A stretch of DNA of 33,992 nucleotides, taken from Streptomyces sp. NRRL B-1347 (lineage in GTDB: Bacteria > Actinomycetota > Actinomycetes > Streptomycetales > Streptomycetaceae). Shown piece after piece: positions 7,423 through 14,873 of this stretch. The number at the start of each line of letters is the position of its first letter. Position 1 is the first letter of the stretch. The position numbers were made by a program, and so were the translations under genes. The notes below the pieces were generated by a model. It did no database searches. It was given only the letters and a program-made list of their open reading frames with translations, and was not told the origin of the DNA. The stretch spans positions 1-33,992 of the forward strand of contig NZ_JOJM01000079.1 in the NCBI RefSeq assembly GCF_000720325.1, given 5' to 3'.

Positions 7423-7464
7423 GCGTGGGGCGTCGTCCCGGTCGGCCGGGACGACGCCCCACGC
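7423..7464 (-). terminator. Strong terminator of dapD
   Basis: A perfect 19-bp stem (7423-7441 with 7446-7464) closed by the tetraloop TCGG lies 12 bases after the dapD stop codon. It is among the longest perfect hairpins in the window. No U-tract is present. Confidence 0.88.
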
Positions 7465-7476
7465 GGGCGGGTGGTG

Positions 7477-8466
7477 CTAGTTGTGGCTGTGCAGCACCTC
7501 GTTCAGACCGCCCCACACCGCGTTGTTCGGCCGCGCCTCCACCGCACCGGTGACCGAGTTGCGGCGGAAGAGGATGTTCGAGGCGCCGGACAGCTCACGG
7601 GCCTTGACGATCTGGCCGTCGGGCATGGTCACGCGCGTACCGGCCGTGACGTACAGACCCGCCTCGACGACGCACTCGTCGCCGAGGGCGATGCCGACGC
7701 CGGCCTCGGCGCCGATCAGGCAGCGCTCGCCGATGACGATGCGGACGTTGCCGCCGCCGGACAGGGTGCCCATGGTGGACGCGCCGCCGCCGATGTCGGA
7801 GCCGTCGCCGACGACGACACCGGCGGAGATCCGGCCCTCGACCATCGAGGTGCCCAGCGTGCCCGCGTTGAAGTTCACGAAGCCCTCGTGCATCACGGTG
7901 GTGCCCTCGGCGAGGTGCGCGCCGAGCCGGACGCGGTCGGCGTCGCCGATGCGCACGCCCTTGGGGGCGACGTAGTCCGTCATGCGCGGGAACTTGTCGA
8001 CGCTCGTCACCGCCAGGTGCAGACCCTCGGCGCGGGCGTTCAGGCGCACCTTCTCCAGGTCGTCGACGGCGACCGGGCCGAGCGAGGTCCAGGCGACGTT
8101 GGCCAGGAAGCCGAACATGCCGTCCAGGTTCGCGCCGTGCGGCTTGATCAGGCGGTGGCTGAGCAGGTGCAGACGCAGATAGACGTCGTGCGCGTCCAGC
8201 GGCTTCTCGTCGAGCGACGCGATGACCGTACGGACGGCGACGACCTCCACACCGCGGCGGGCGTCGGGGCCGATCGCCTTCGCGGCACCTTCGCCGAGCA
8301 GCTCCACGGCACGCTCGGCGCTCAGCCGCTCGCTCCCGGCCGGGCCCGGCTCGTCGACGAGCTCGGGGGCGGGGAACCAGGTGTCGAGCACGGTGCCGTC
8401 GGCGGCGATGGTGGCGAGCCCGGCGCCCACGGCGCCGGTGGTGCGGGAAGCAGTCGTATCGGTCAT
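7477..8466 (-). CDS. dapD: 2,3,4,5-tetrahydropyridine-2,6-dicarboxylate N-succinyltransferase
   Basis: This cytosolic enzyme of lysine/meso-diaminopimelate synthesis uses succinyl-CoA to open and N-succinylate tetrahydrodipicolinate. The 329-aa length fits the actinobacterial DapD class. The N-terminal half is family specific ([18 protein letters not shown]). From about residue 165 a left-handed beta-helix of hexapeptide repeats follows ([55 protein letters not shown]). The ATG at 8466 has no Shine-Dalgarno. Instead TAGGTT sits exactly 7 bases upstream, which suggests a leaderless mRNA starting at the ATG. It lies 34 bases after the MFS gene but ends in its own terminator. Confidence 0.96.
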   Translation of the reverse strand: MTDTTASRTTGAVGAGLATIAADGTVLDTWFPAPELVDEPGPAGSERLSAERAVELLGEGAAKAIGPDARRGVEVVAVRTVIASLDEKPLDAHDVYLRLHLLSHRLIKPHGANLDGMFGFLANVAWTSLGPVAVDDLEKVRLNARAEGLHLAVTSVDKFPRMTDYVAPKGVRIGDADRVRLGAHLAEGTTVMHEGFVNFNAGTLGTSMVEGRISAGVVVGDGSDIGGGASTMGTLSGGGNVRIVIGERCLIGAEAGVGIALGDECVVEAGLYVTAGTRVTMPDGQIVKARELSGASNILFRRNSVTGAVEARPNNAVWGGLNEVLHSHN

Positions 8467-8473
8467 GGGTGAA

Positions 8474-8479
8474 AACCTA
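8474..8479 (-). promoter_or_regulatory. -10 element of a putative leaderless dapD promoter
   Basis: TAGGTT on the minus strand fits the Streptomyces TANNNT pattern and ends 7 bases before the ATG. No convincing -35 is seen; the best candidate is a TTAG-containing hexamer 19 bases upstream. Confidence 0.5.
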
Positions 8480-8500
8480 ACCGGGCCGGGCCCGCGGACG

Positions 8501-9730
8501 CTAACTGGCACTCTTCGCGCTCGCCGCGGGCCGCCGTCCCGCGGGCCGGGCGGGGCCGTCGGCCGGGGCCGCGCGCCACCCCGTGCCCAGCAACAGCACC
8601 CCCGCAAGCCCTGCCAGACCCGCGCACACCGGCCACAGCGCCCCCGGCGCCACCCCGTACAGCGCCCCGCCGAGCGGCCCCGCGAGCACCACCCCGCTCA
8701 CCGAGACCCCGGAGTACAGGCTCTGGAACCGCCCCTGCACGTGCGCGGGCGCGCTGTCCGCGACGTACGCCGTGGCCGTGGTCTTGTAGAGGATCTCCCC
8801 CGCCGTGAGCAGCGCCATCATCGCGACGGCGGTCCCCGCGCCGACGCCGAGCGCAAGCACCCCGTACCCCGCCCCCACGAGCAGTACCCCGCTCCCCACG
8901 ATCCGCAGCGGCCGCCACCCGCGCAGCGCGAGCGTCACCGGCAGCTCCAGGAGCAGGATGAGCCCGCCGTTGATCGCGAGGAGCCAGCCGTAGAAGCCGG
9001 TGCCGAGCCCGTGCCGGTCGAGGTCGACGGGCAGCGTCACGTACTGCTGCCGATAGACGAGGTCGGTCACGAGGATCGCGGCGAGCAGCGCGACGACGGT
9101 GGGCCGCCGCCGCAGCGACGCGAACACCCCGGGACCTCCCGGCTCCGGGGTGTTCGCGGCCCCGGCCCCGCGCGCGGGCAGCACGCGCGCGGCGTACACG
9201 GCGAAGACGAGCGTGCCGACCCCGTCGACGACGAACAGGACGGCGTACGAGAAGTGGGCGATGAGCAGGGCGCCGAGCGGCGGTCCCGCGGTGAAGCCCG
9301 CGTTGGCCGCGAACCGCATCACCGCGAAGCCCTGCCGCCGCGCCCCCTCCGGCACGGTCACGGCGACGAGCGCGCCGTTGGCGGCCCGCACACAGCCGCC
9401 CGCGTACTGGCCGAGGCCCGGCACGACGTACAGGAGGGCGAGCGGCAGGGCGGGCAGCGCGAGCACTCCGACGCCGCTGACGAGCGACCCGACGAGCAGC
9501 ACGCGCCGGTGCCCGTACCTGTCGCCGAACCAGCCGCCGGTGAAGTTCCCCGCGACCTGCCCGGCCCCGCCGATGCCGCTGATCAGTCCGGCCTGGGCGA
9601 CGGAGAGGCCGCGCTCGTGCGTCAGGTACACGAAGAAGTACACGAAGGTGAAGGCCACGACCATGTTGAGGAACTGGCCGGCGGCGAGCAGCCAGACGGT
9701 CCTCGGTACGTCACGCAGCGCGCGTGGCAT
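8501..9730 (-). CDS. MFS transporter
   Basis: This 409-aa protein has about 12 hydrophobic segments and is predicted to be a proton-coupled exporter in the cytoplasmic membrane. The loop 2-3 motif A is clear: [15 protein letters not shown]. Segments such as [20 protein letters not shown] and [15 protein letters not shown] are typical of drug-exporting MFS members. The ATG at 9730 has GGGGAGG 6 bases upstream. It is divergent from the HxlR-peroxiredoxin gene, and a palindrome lies between them (9754-9778), so it is probably controlled by that regulator. The substrate is not predictable; a redox-active or electrophilic compound would fit the neighbour. Confidence 0.88.
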   Translation of the reverse strand: MPRALRDVPRTVWLLAAGQFLNMVVAFTFVYFFVYLTHERGLSVAQAGLISGIGGAGQVAGNFTGGWFGDRYGHRRVLLVGSLVSGVGVLALPALPLALLYVVPGLGQYAGGCVRAANGALVAVTVPEGARRQGFAVMRFAANAGFTAGPPLGALLIAHFSYAVLFVVDGVGTLVFAVYAARVLPARGAGAANTPEPGGPGVFASLRRRPTVVALLAAILVTDLVYRQQYVTLPVDLDRHGLGTGFYGWLLAINGGLILLLELPVTLALRGWRPLRIVGSGVLLVGAGYGVLALGVGAGTAVAMMALLTAGEILYKTTATAYVADSAPAHVQGRFQSLYSGVSVSGVVLAGPLGGALYGVAPGALWPVCAGLAGLAGVLLLGTGWRAAPADGPARPAGRRPAASAKSAS

Positions 9731-9753
9731 GCGTCGCCTCCCCTGCCCTGAAC

Positions 9754-9778
9754 AGTGAGTTCCTTTTGGGAACGGACT
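9754..9778. promoter_or_regulatory. Palindromic operator candidate between the MFS and HxlR-peroxiredoxin genes
   Basis: The half-sites AGTnnGTTCC and GGAACnnACT are arranged around a 5-base centre (16 of 20 arm positions paired). It lies 24 bases upstream of the MFS ATG and 59 bases upstream of the preferred regulator start. Divergent HxlR-family regulators usually bind such dyads, so this is a likely binding site for the adjacent regulator. Confidence 0.6.
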
Positions 9779-9837
9779 ATGGCAGCATGCGAAGCTCCGG
9801 GTCAACGCCCCACCGACCCCGGGAGAGTGTGAGGGAC

Positions 9838-10728
9838 ATGCCACGGCGGACGAGCCTCGGCGACGCCCACTGCGCCATCGCGCAGGCCCTGGACGTCGTC
9901 GGCGACTGGTGGACCCTGCTGATCGTGCGCGACACGGCCCGCGGGGTGCACCGCTTCGACGAGCTCCAGCGCGAACTCGGCCTGTCCCGCAAGGTGCTCG
10001 CCGAGCGCCTGCGGCTCCTGGTGGACGCGGACGTGCTGACCCGAGTGCCGTACCAGGACCGCCCGCCGCGTCACGAGTACCGCCTCACGCCGCGCGGGCG
10101 CGCCCTGCTGCCGGTCCTGATCGCCCTTCAGGACTGGGGAGACACCTGGGTCCTCGGAGAGGGAGAGATGACAGCGACGACACCGACGCAGGCCTCGCAG
10201 GAGGCCCTGCGCGTGCACGAACTCCTCGGCACGCGCGTACCGGAGCTCCGGCTGGGCTCCGCCGACGGCGATCCCCGCGACCCGGTGGCGGACGCGGCGC
10301 ACACCGTCCTGTACTGCTTCCCGGGCGCCTACGCCCGCAAGGACGCCTATCCGCCCGGCTGGTCGGCGATCCCCGGCGCGCCGGGCTGCACCCTGGAGTC
10401 CTGCACCTATCGCGACCGGCTCGCCGAGTTCACCGCGGCGGGCGCCGCCGTGCGCGGCGTGTCGACGCAACGCCCCGACGAGCAGCGGGCGTTCGCCGCC
10501 AAGGAGGGCCTGCGCTTCCCGCTCCTGTCGGACGCGGACCTGGCCCTGACGGCGGCGCTGCGCCTGCCCACGTTCCGCGCGGCGGGCGTGAGCCGCCTCA
10601 AGCGGCTGACCCTGGTCGTGGACGCCGAGCGGGTGGTGCGCCATGTGCAGTACCCCGTCACGGACGTCACGGCGAGCGTCGACGAGGCCCTGCGGGCGGT
10701 CACCCGCCTTCGGGCGTCCGGGAGTTGA
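9838..10728 (+). CDS. HxlR-type winged-helix regulator fused to a PrxQ-like peroxiredoxin
   Basis: This 296-aa protein combines two families. Residues about 10-105 are an HxlR/MarR-like winged helix: the conserved N-terminal Cys (Cys12, HCAIAQALDVVG), WWTLLIVRD, FDELQRELGLSRKVLAERL as recognition region, and the wing HEYRLTPRGRAL. Residues about 130-290 are a thioredoxin-fold peroxiredoxin: YCFPG, then PGCTLESCTYRD with Cys184 and Cys189 in the peroxidatic/resolving C-X4-C spacing of PrxQ/BCP, then GVSTQRPDEQRAFA and FPLLSDADL. It probably senses peroxide or electrophiles and controls the divergent MFS gene. The start is uncertain: ATG 9838 is used, but an in-frame ATG at 9787 would add 17 residues. 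Its 3' end overlaps the convergent TetR gene by 29 bases. Confidence 0.85.
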   Translation: MPRRTSLGDAHCAIAQALDVVGDWWTLLIVRDTARGVHRFDELQRELGLSRKVLAERLRLLVDADVLTRVPYQDRPPRHEYRLTPRGRALLPVLIALQDWGDTWVLGEGEMTATTPTQASQEALRVHELLGTRVPELRLGSADGDPRDPVADAAHTVLYCFPGAYARKDAYPPGWSAIPGAPGCTLESCTYRDRLAEFTAAGAAVRGVSTQRPDEQRAFAAKEGLRFPLLSDADLALTAALRLPTFRAAGVSRLKRLTLVVDAERVVRHVQYPVTDVTASVDEALRAVTRLRASGS

Positions 10729-11260
10729 CCAGGACCCGGCCGAGCATCTCGCGGGTGTACGCCTCGTCGTACTCGCCGCCCGTGAGCAGCGCCTGAAGGC
10801 AGATGCCGTCCATGAGCGCGATCAGCCCCCGCGCGGTGGCGGGGTCGGTGCGCCCGCGCAGCGCGTCGCCGACCCCCTCGCACCACTCGGCGGCCACCGG
10901 CCGCAGCGCGGGGCGGCGCAGCGCGGCCAGATACAGCTCGTACTCCAGCTCAAGACCCTCGCGCCCGCGGGCGGCCCACTCCCCGAGGAGGGCCGCGAGC
11001 TCGGCCGCGAGGTCGGAGTGCGGGTCCTGGAGCACCCCGCGCTCCCGCACGAGCTGCGCGAACCCTTCGTTGGACTGCCGCAGGGCCGCCACCAGCAGGT
11101 CGTCGAGGGTCTTGAAGTGGTACGTCGTCGAGCCCAGCGGCACATCGGCCTCGGCCGCGACGGACCGGTGACTGAGGCCCGCGATCCCCTTCTCGCCCGC
11201 GACCCGCAGCGCCGCGTCGATGATCCGCTGCCGCCGCTCGGGGTCGTAGCGGCGAGCCAT
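10700..11260 (-). CDS. TetR-family transcriptional regulator
   Basis: This 186-aa protein has the N-terminal TetR helix-turn-helix: RQRIIDAALRVAGEKGIAG, then LSHRSVAAEADVPLGSTTYHF with KTLDDLLVAAL. The helical C-terminal domain would bind the ligand and form dimers. Its ATG overlaps the SMR stop by one base (TGATG), so it is co-transcribed after the efflux gene and probably represses it. The operators are likely the paired GTAC-N4-GTAC motifs at 11581-11618. Its tail overlaps the end of the HxlR-peroxiredoxin gene on the other strand. Confidence 0.9.
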   Translation of the reverse strand: MARRYDPERRQRIIDAALRVAGEKGIAGLSHRSVAAEADVPLGSTTYHFKTLDDLLVAALRQSNEGFAQLVRERGVLQDPHSDLAAELAALLGEWAARGREGLELEYELYLAALRRPALRPVAAEWCEGVGDALRGRTDPATARGLIALMDGICLQALLTGGEYDEAYTREMLGRVLVNSRTPEGG

Positions 11261-11580
11261 CAGTGGGCCCCGCCCAGATTCAGCACGACGACGCCCGCGA
11301 TCACGAGGGCGATCCCGCCGAGCTTCACCAGGTTCGTCGACTCCCCCAGGAACACCATGCCGATGGCGGCCACGGCGGCGGTGCCGATCCCCGCCCAGAT
11401 CGCGTACGCGGTCCCCACCGACAGCGTCTTCAGGGTCTGCGCCAGCAACGCGAAGGCCAGCACGTACCCCACCACGGTGACCAGCGAGGGCCACAGCTTG
11501 CTGAACCCCTCGCTGTACTTCATGGCCGTAGTCCCGGCCACCTCCGCCGCGATGGCCGCGGCCAGCAGTCCGTATCCCAT
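11260..11580 (-). CDS. Small multidrug resistance (SMR/EmrE-QacE type) efflux protein
   Basis: This 106-aa protein has four membrane helices, the standard SMR size. The essential Glu is at residue 13 (AAIAAEVAGTTAMK), in helix 1. YAIWAGIGTA and GIALVIAGVVVLNL are the family helix 3 and 4 signatures. It exchanges protons for cationic compounds (quaternary ammonium or guanidinium type) as an antiparallel or parallel dimer. No Shine-Dalgarno precedes the ATG at 11580. TACACT sits 7 bases before it, so the mRNA is probably leaderless. It forms a two-gene unit with the TetR gene downstream. Confidence 0.93.
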   Translation of the reverse strand: MGYGLLAAAIAAEVAGTTAMKYSEGFSKLWPSLVTVVGYVLAFALLAQTLKTLSVGTAYAIWAGIGTAAVAAIGMVFLGESTNLVKLGGIALVIAGVVVLNLGGAH

Positions 11581-11618
11581 GCGTACGAGTGTACATATCG
11601 TTGCGTACGCCTGTACAC
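11581..11618 (-). promoter_or_regulatory. SMR/tetR promoter with tandem operator motifs
   Basis: Two 15-base motifs of the form GCGTACGNNTGTACA begin at 11581 and 11603, exactly 22 bases apart. Each contains GTAC-N4-GTAC, a dyad suited to a TetR dimer, and spacing of two helical turns would put two dimers on one face. On the minus strand TACACT (11593-11588) is the -10 and TGTACA (11617-11612) a weak -35 with an 18-base spacer. The ATG at 11580 falls at about +1. Confidence 0.65.
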
Positions 11619-11640
11619 AAGCAGGAGCCGCCGAACGCGG

Positions 11641-11676
11641 CGAGGCCCCCCGCGCCACAGGGCGCAGGGGGCCTCG
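11641..11676 (-). terminator. Terminator of the suf operon
   Basis: A GC-rich hairpin has arms 11641-11655 and 11661-11676, with one bulged base and a short ACA-type loop. It lies 35 bases after the sufT stop and before the SMR promoter region. No U-tract is present. Confidence 0.75.
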
Positions 11677-11710
11677 CAAGCCCGGGAGCGGGACCGCTCG
11701 GGCGGGGAAC

Positions 11711-12049
11711 TCAGACGTTGAACCCGAGCGCCCGCAGCTGCTCGCGGCCGTCGTCGGTGATCTTGTCCGGGCCCCACGGCGGCATCCAGACCCAGTTGAT
11801 CCGGAGCTCGTTGACGATGCCGTCCGTCGCGGACTTCGCCTGGTCCTCGATGACGTCGGTCAGCGGGCAGGCCGCCGACGTGAGCGTCATGTCGATGGTG
11901 GCGATGTTGGCGTCGTCGACGTGGATGCCGTAGATCAGGCCCAGGTTGACGACGTCGATGCCCAGCTCGGGGTCCACGACGTCGTACAGCGCCTCGCGGA
12001 CCTCTTCCTCGGAAGCGGGCTTCGTAGTAAGGGTCTCGTTCTCGCTCAT
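11711..12049 (-). CDS. sufT: Fe-S cluster assembly factor SufT (DUF59/MIP18 family)
   Basis: This 112-aa cytosolic protein of the MIP18 family helps deliver or mature Fe-S clusters. Family motifs are VVDPELGIDVVNLGLIYGI and the cluster-related loop SAACPLTDVIED with the conserved Cys. The C-terminal WVWMPPWGPDKI resembles the usual W-P-W-x-x-[DE] ending. It is the last gene of the operon; its ATG overlaps the sufU stop by 4 bases. The terminator at 11641-11676 follows. Confidence 0.92.
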   Translation of the reverse strand: MSENETLTTKPASEEEVREALYDVVDPELGIDVVNLGLIYGIHVDDANIATIDMTLTSAACPLTDVIEDQAKSATDGIVNELRINWVWMPPWGPDKITDDGREQLRALGFNV

Positions 12050-12516
12050 GCGCTCTTCCTCTCAGCGTCCACGCCGGCGCCCAGGGCCTGCGCCGTCGCG
12101 TCCTTCCACGCCATCCAGCTCAGCAGAGCACACTTGACGCGCGCGGGGTACTTGGAGACCCCGGCGAACGCGACCGCGTCCTCCAGGACCTCCTCCATCG
12201 CGTCGTCCGGCTCCAGCTTGCCCTTGGACTGCATCAGCTCCAGGAACACCGCCTGGATCTTCTGGGCCTCGGCGAGGTCCTTGCCGACGAGCAGCTCGTT
12301 CAGGACCGACGCGCTGGCCTGGCTGATGGAGCAGCCCTGGCCCTCGTACGACACGTCGGCGATGCGCGAGCCCTCGTACTTGACGCGCAGCGTGATCTCG
12401 TCGCCGCACGTCGGGTTGACGTGGTGCACCTCGGCGTCGCCGTCGCGCAGACCGCGCCCGTGCGGGTGCTTGTAGTGGTCCAGGATCACGTCCTGGTACA
12501 TCGAATCCAGCTTCAC
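12046..12516 (-). CDS. sufU: SufU zinc-dependent sulfurtransferase (NifU-like)
   Basis: This 156-aa protein accepts persulfide sulfur from SufS and passes it to the SufBCD scaffold. The zinc/catalytic ligands of the SufU class are present: Cys37 and Asp39 (NPTCGDE), Cys62 (GQGCSIS) and Cys129 (RVKCALL). The 20-residue insertion between the second and third Cys that marks SufU from IscU is present (around KIQAVFLELMQSKGKLEP). The GTG at 12516 is preferred (MKLDSMYQ, the form I recall for Streptomyces). An ATG at 12501 would shorten it by five residues. It lies 14 bases after sufS. Confidence 0.94.
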   Translation of the reverse strand: MKLDSMYQDVILDHYKHPHGRGLRDGDAEVHHVNPTCGDEITLRVKYEGSRIADVSYEGQGCSISQASASVLNELLVGKDLAEAQKIQAVFLELMQSKGKLEPDDAMEEVLEDAVAFAGVSKYPARVKCALLSWMAWKDATAQALGAGVDAERKSA

Positions 12517-12530
12517 TCCGAGCCAGCCCC

Positions 12531-13787
12531 TCAGCCGAAGAAGTTCCGTACGTGCTCCAGGCCGTCGACAAGCGCGTCGATCTCGCCGGGCGTGGAGTAC
12601 AGATAGAACGACGCTCGCGTGGTCGCGGGAATTCCGTAGCGCAGGCAGACGGGACGGGCGCAGTGGTGGCCGACCCGGACCGCGATGCCCTGCTCGTCGA
12701 GGACCTGGCCCACGTCGTGCGGGTGGATGTCGCCGAGCGTGAAGGAGATCGCGGCGCCCCGGTCCTCGGCCGTGGACGGGCCGATGATCTTCAGGTCCGG
12801 GACCTCGAGCAGGCGCTTCACCGCGTACTCGGTGATCGCGTGCTCGTGCCGCTCGATCTTGTCCATGCCGATGGCCGTGAGGTAGTCCACGGCCGCGCCG
12901 AGGCCGACGGCCTGCGCGATCGGGGGCGTACCCGCCTCGAACTTGTGCGGCGCCGGGGCGTAGGTCGAGGAGTGCATGGACACCGTCTCGATCATCTCGC
13001 CGCCGCCGAGGAACGGAGGCAGGTCCTCCAGGAGCTCCTGGCGGCCCCACAGCACGCCGATGCCCGTCGGACCGCACATCTTGTGGCCGGTGAAGGCCAC
13101 GAAGTCGGCCTGCAGGGCCTGCACGTCCAGGGGCATGTGCGGCGCGGCCTGGGAGGCGTCGATCAGGACCAGGGCCCCGACCTCCTGGGCGCGGCGCACG
13201 ATCGCCTCGACCGGGTTGACCGTGCCCAGGATGTTCGACACCAGGACGAAGGAGACGATCTTCGTCTTCTCCGTGATGACCTCGTCGATGTTGGACAGGT
13301 CGAGACGGCCGTCGTCGGTGAGGCCGAACCACTTCAGCTTCGCGCCCGTGCGCTGCGAGAGCAGCTGCCACGGCACGATGTTGGAGTGGTGCTCCATCTC
13401 CGTGATGACGATCTCGGTCTCGTGGTCAACGCGGTAGGGCTCGTCGGCCCAGCCGAGCATGTTGGCCACGAGGTTGAGCGACTCCGAGGCGTTCTTGGTG
13501 AAGATCACCTCGTCGCGGCTCGGCGCGTTGATGAACGCGGCGACCTTGTCACGGGCGCCCTCGTACAGCGCCGTGGCCTCCTCGGCGAGGACGTGCACGC
13601 CGCGGTGGACGTTGGCGTTGTGCTGTTCGTAGTACTCGCTGACTACGTCGATGACCTGGCGCGGCGTCTGCGAAGTCGCCGCGTTGTCCAGGTAGACCAG
13701 CTTCTTGCCGTCGTGGAGCGAGCGCTCCAGGATGGGGAAGTCCTTGCGGAGCGCCTCGGTGTCGAGGAGGCCCGGCAGCGCTGTCAC
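12531..13787 (-). CDS. sufS: Cysteine desulfurase SufS
   Basis: This 418-aa PLP enzyme of group II removes sulfur from L-cysteine, leaving alanine and an enzyme persulfide, for Fe-S assembly. PLP-binding Lys236 lies in FTGHKMCGPTG. The catalytic Cys376 is in RVGHHCARP. NAATSQTP and the histidine pair EMEHHSN are other conserved sites. The start is GTG at 13787, overlapping the sufC stop by 4 bases (GTGA). It pairs with SufU downstream; no SufE gene is seen here. Confidence 0.96.
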   Translation of the reverse strand: MTALPGLLDTEALRKDFPILERSLHDGKKLVYLDNAATSQTPRQVIDVVSEYYEQHNANVHRGVHVLAEEATALYEGARDKVAAFINAPSRDEVIFTKNASESLNLVANMLGWADEPYRVDHETEIVITEMEHHSNIVPWQLLSQRTGAKLKWFGLTDDGRLDLSNIDEVITEKTKIVSFVLVSNILGTVNPVEAIVRRAQEVGALVLIDASQAAPHMPLDVQALQADFVAFTGHKMCGPTGIGVLWGRQELLEDLPPFLGGGEMIETVSMHSSTYAPAPHKFEAGTPPIAQAVGLGAAVDYLTAIGMDKIERHEHAITEYAVKRLLEVPDLKIIGPSTAEDRGAAISFTLGDIHPHDVGQVLDEQGIAVRVGHHCARPVCLRYGIPATTRASFYLYSTPGEIDALVDGLEHVRNFFG

Positions 13788-14548
13788 GCGGACGCGCCTC
13801 CCTTCACGTAAGCCTCGTAGCCCTCGTTCTCCAGCTTGTCGGCGAGCTCGGGGCCACCGGACTCGGCGATGCGCCCGTTCGCGAACACGTGGACGAAGTC
13901 GGGCTTGATGTAGCGCAGGATGCGCGTGTAGTGGGTGATGAGCAGGGTGCCCACCTCGCCGGTGTCCCGGACGCGGTTGACGCCCTCGGAGACGACGCGC
14001 AGCGCGTCGACGTCCAGGCCGGAGTCGGTCTCGTCGAGGATCGCGATCTTCGGCTTGAGGAGCTCCATCTGCAGGATCTCGTGGCGCTTCTTCTCACCGC
14101 CGGAGAAGCCCTCGTTCACGTTGCGCTCGGCGAAGGACGGGTCCATCTGGAGCCCGGCCATCGACTCCTTGACCTCCTTCACCCAGGTGCGCAGCTTGGG
14201 GGCCTCGCCGCGGATCGCCGTCGCCGACGTGCGCAGGAAGTTGGAGACGGAGACGCCGGGGACCTCGACGGGGTACTGCATGGCGAGGAACATGCCCGCG
14301 CGGGCACGCTCGTCGACCTCCATCGCCAGGACGTCCTCGCCGTCGAGGGTGACGGTGCCCTGCGTGATCGTGTACTTGGGGTGGCCCGCGATGGAGTAGG
14401 CGAGGGTCGACTTGCCGGAGCCGTTCGGGCCCATGATGGCGTGCGTCTCGCCCTGCTTCACGGTCAGGTCGACACCCTTGAGGATTTCCTTGGTGCCGTT
14501 CTCGACCTCGACGGTCACGTGCAGGTCGCGGATTTCAAGCGTTGCCAT
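13784..14548 (-). CDS. sufC: Fe-S assembly ATPase SufC
   Basis: This 254-aa ABC-type ATPase powers the SufBCD scaffold; it is cytosolic and has no transport role. The Walker A is GPNGSGKST, the signature FSGGEKKRHEILQ is the SufC variant, and the Walker B reads IAILDETDSGLD. The H-loop is TLLITHYTRIL. The ATG at 14548 lies 7 bases after the Rieske gene stop. The next gene, sufS, overlaps its stop. Confidence 0.97.
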   Translation of the reverse strand: MATLEIRDLHVTVEVENGTKEILKGVDLTVKQGETHAIMGPNGSGKSTLAYSIAGHPKYTITQGTVTLDGEDVLAMEVDERARAGMFLAMQYPVEVPGVSVSNFLRTSATAIRGEAPKLRTWVKEVKESMAGLQMDPSFAERNVNEGFSGGEKKRHEILQMELLKPKIAILDETDSGLDVDALRVVSEGVNRVRDTGEVGTLLITHYTRILRYIKPDFVHVFANGRIAESGGPELADKLENEGYEAYVKGGASA

Positions 14549-14555
14549 GGGTGCC

Positions 14556-14873
14556 TCAGGACTCCTGGGAGAGGGAGACGAGCACGTCGTCCCCTTCGAT
14601 CTTTACGGGGTAAACGGGGACGGGGCGCGTCGCGGGAAGGCCGGACGGCTTGCCGGTGCGGAGGTCGAACGCGGAGCCGTGCAGCCAGCACTCGATCTGG
14701 CAGTCCTCCACCTCGCCCTCGGAGAGCGAGACGTTCGCGTGCGAGCAGATGTCGTGGATCGCGAACACCTCGCCCTCGGTGTGGACGACCGAGACCGGCG
14801 TGCCGTCGAGTTCCACCCGCTTCGGGGTGTCCTCCTCCAGCTCGCTCAGCCCACAGGCGCGTACGAACGTCAT
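14556..14873 (-). CDS. Rieske [2Fe-2S] ferredoxin-like protein in the suf operon
   Basis: This 105-aa Rieske protein has both cluster motifs: CSHAN (C-x-H) and CWLHGSAFD (C-x2-H), about 18 residues apart. It resembles the ferredoxin subunits of non-heme iron oxygenases and NirD. It could pass electrons for cluster assembly on SufBCD, or be a first client of the machinery. The ATG at 14873 overlaps the sufD stop by 4 bases, so the position between sufD and sufC is deliberate. Its specific role is not established as far as I know. Confidence 0.9.
   Translation of the reverse strand: MTFVRACGLSELEEDTPKRVELDGTPVSVVHTEGEVFAIHDICSHANVSLSEGEVEDCQIECWLHGSAFDLRTGKPSGLPATRPVPVYPVKIEGDDVLVSLSQES

Noticed and set aside
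12552..13811. 419-codon plus-strand frame opposite sufS
   Set aside because: Shadow of sufS; no motif, and it would oppose the whole operon.
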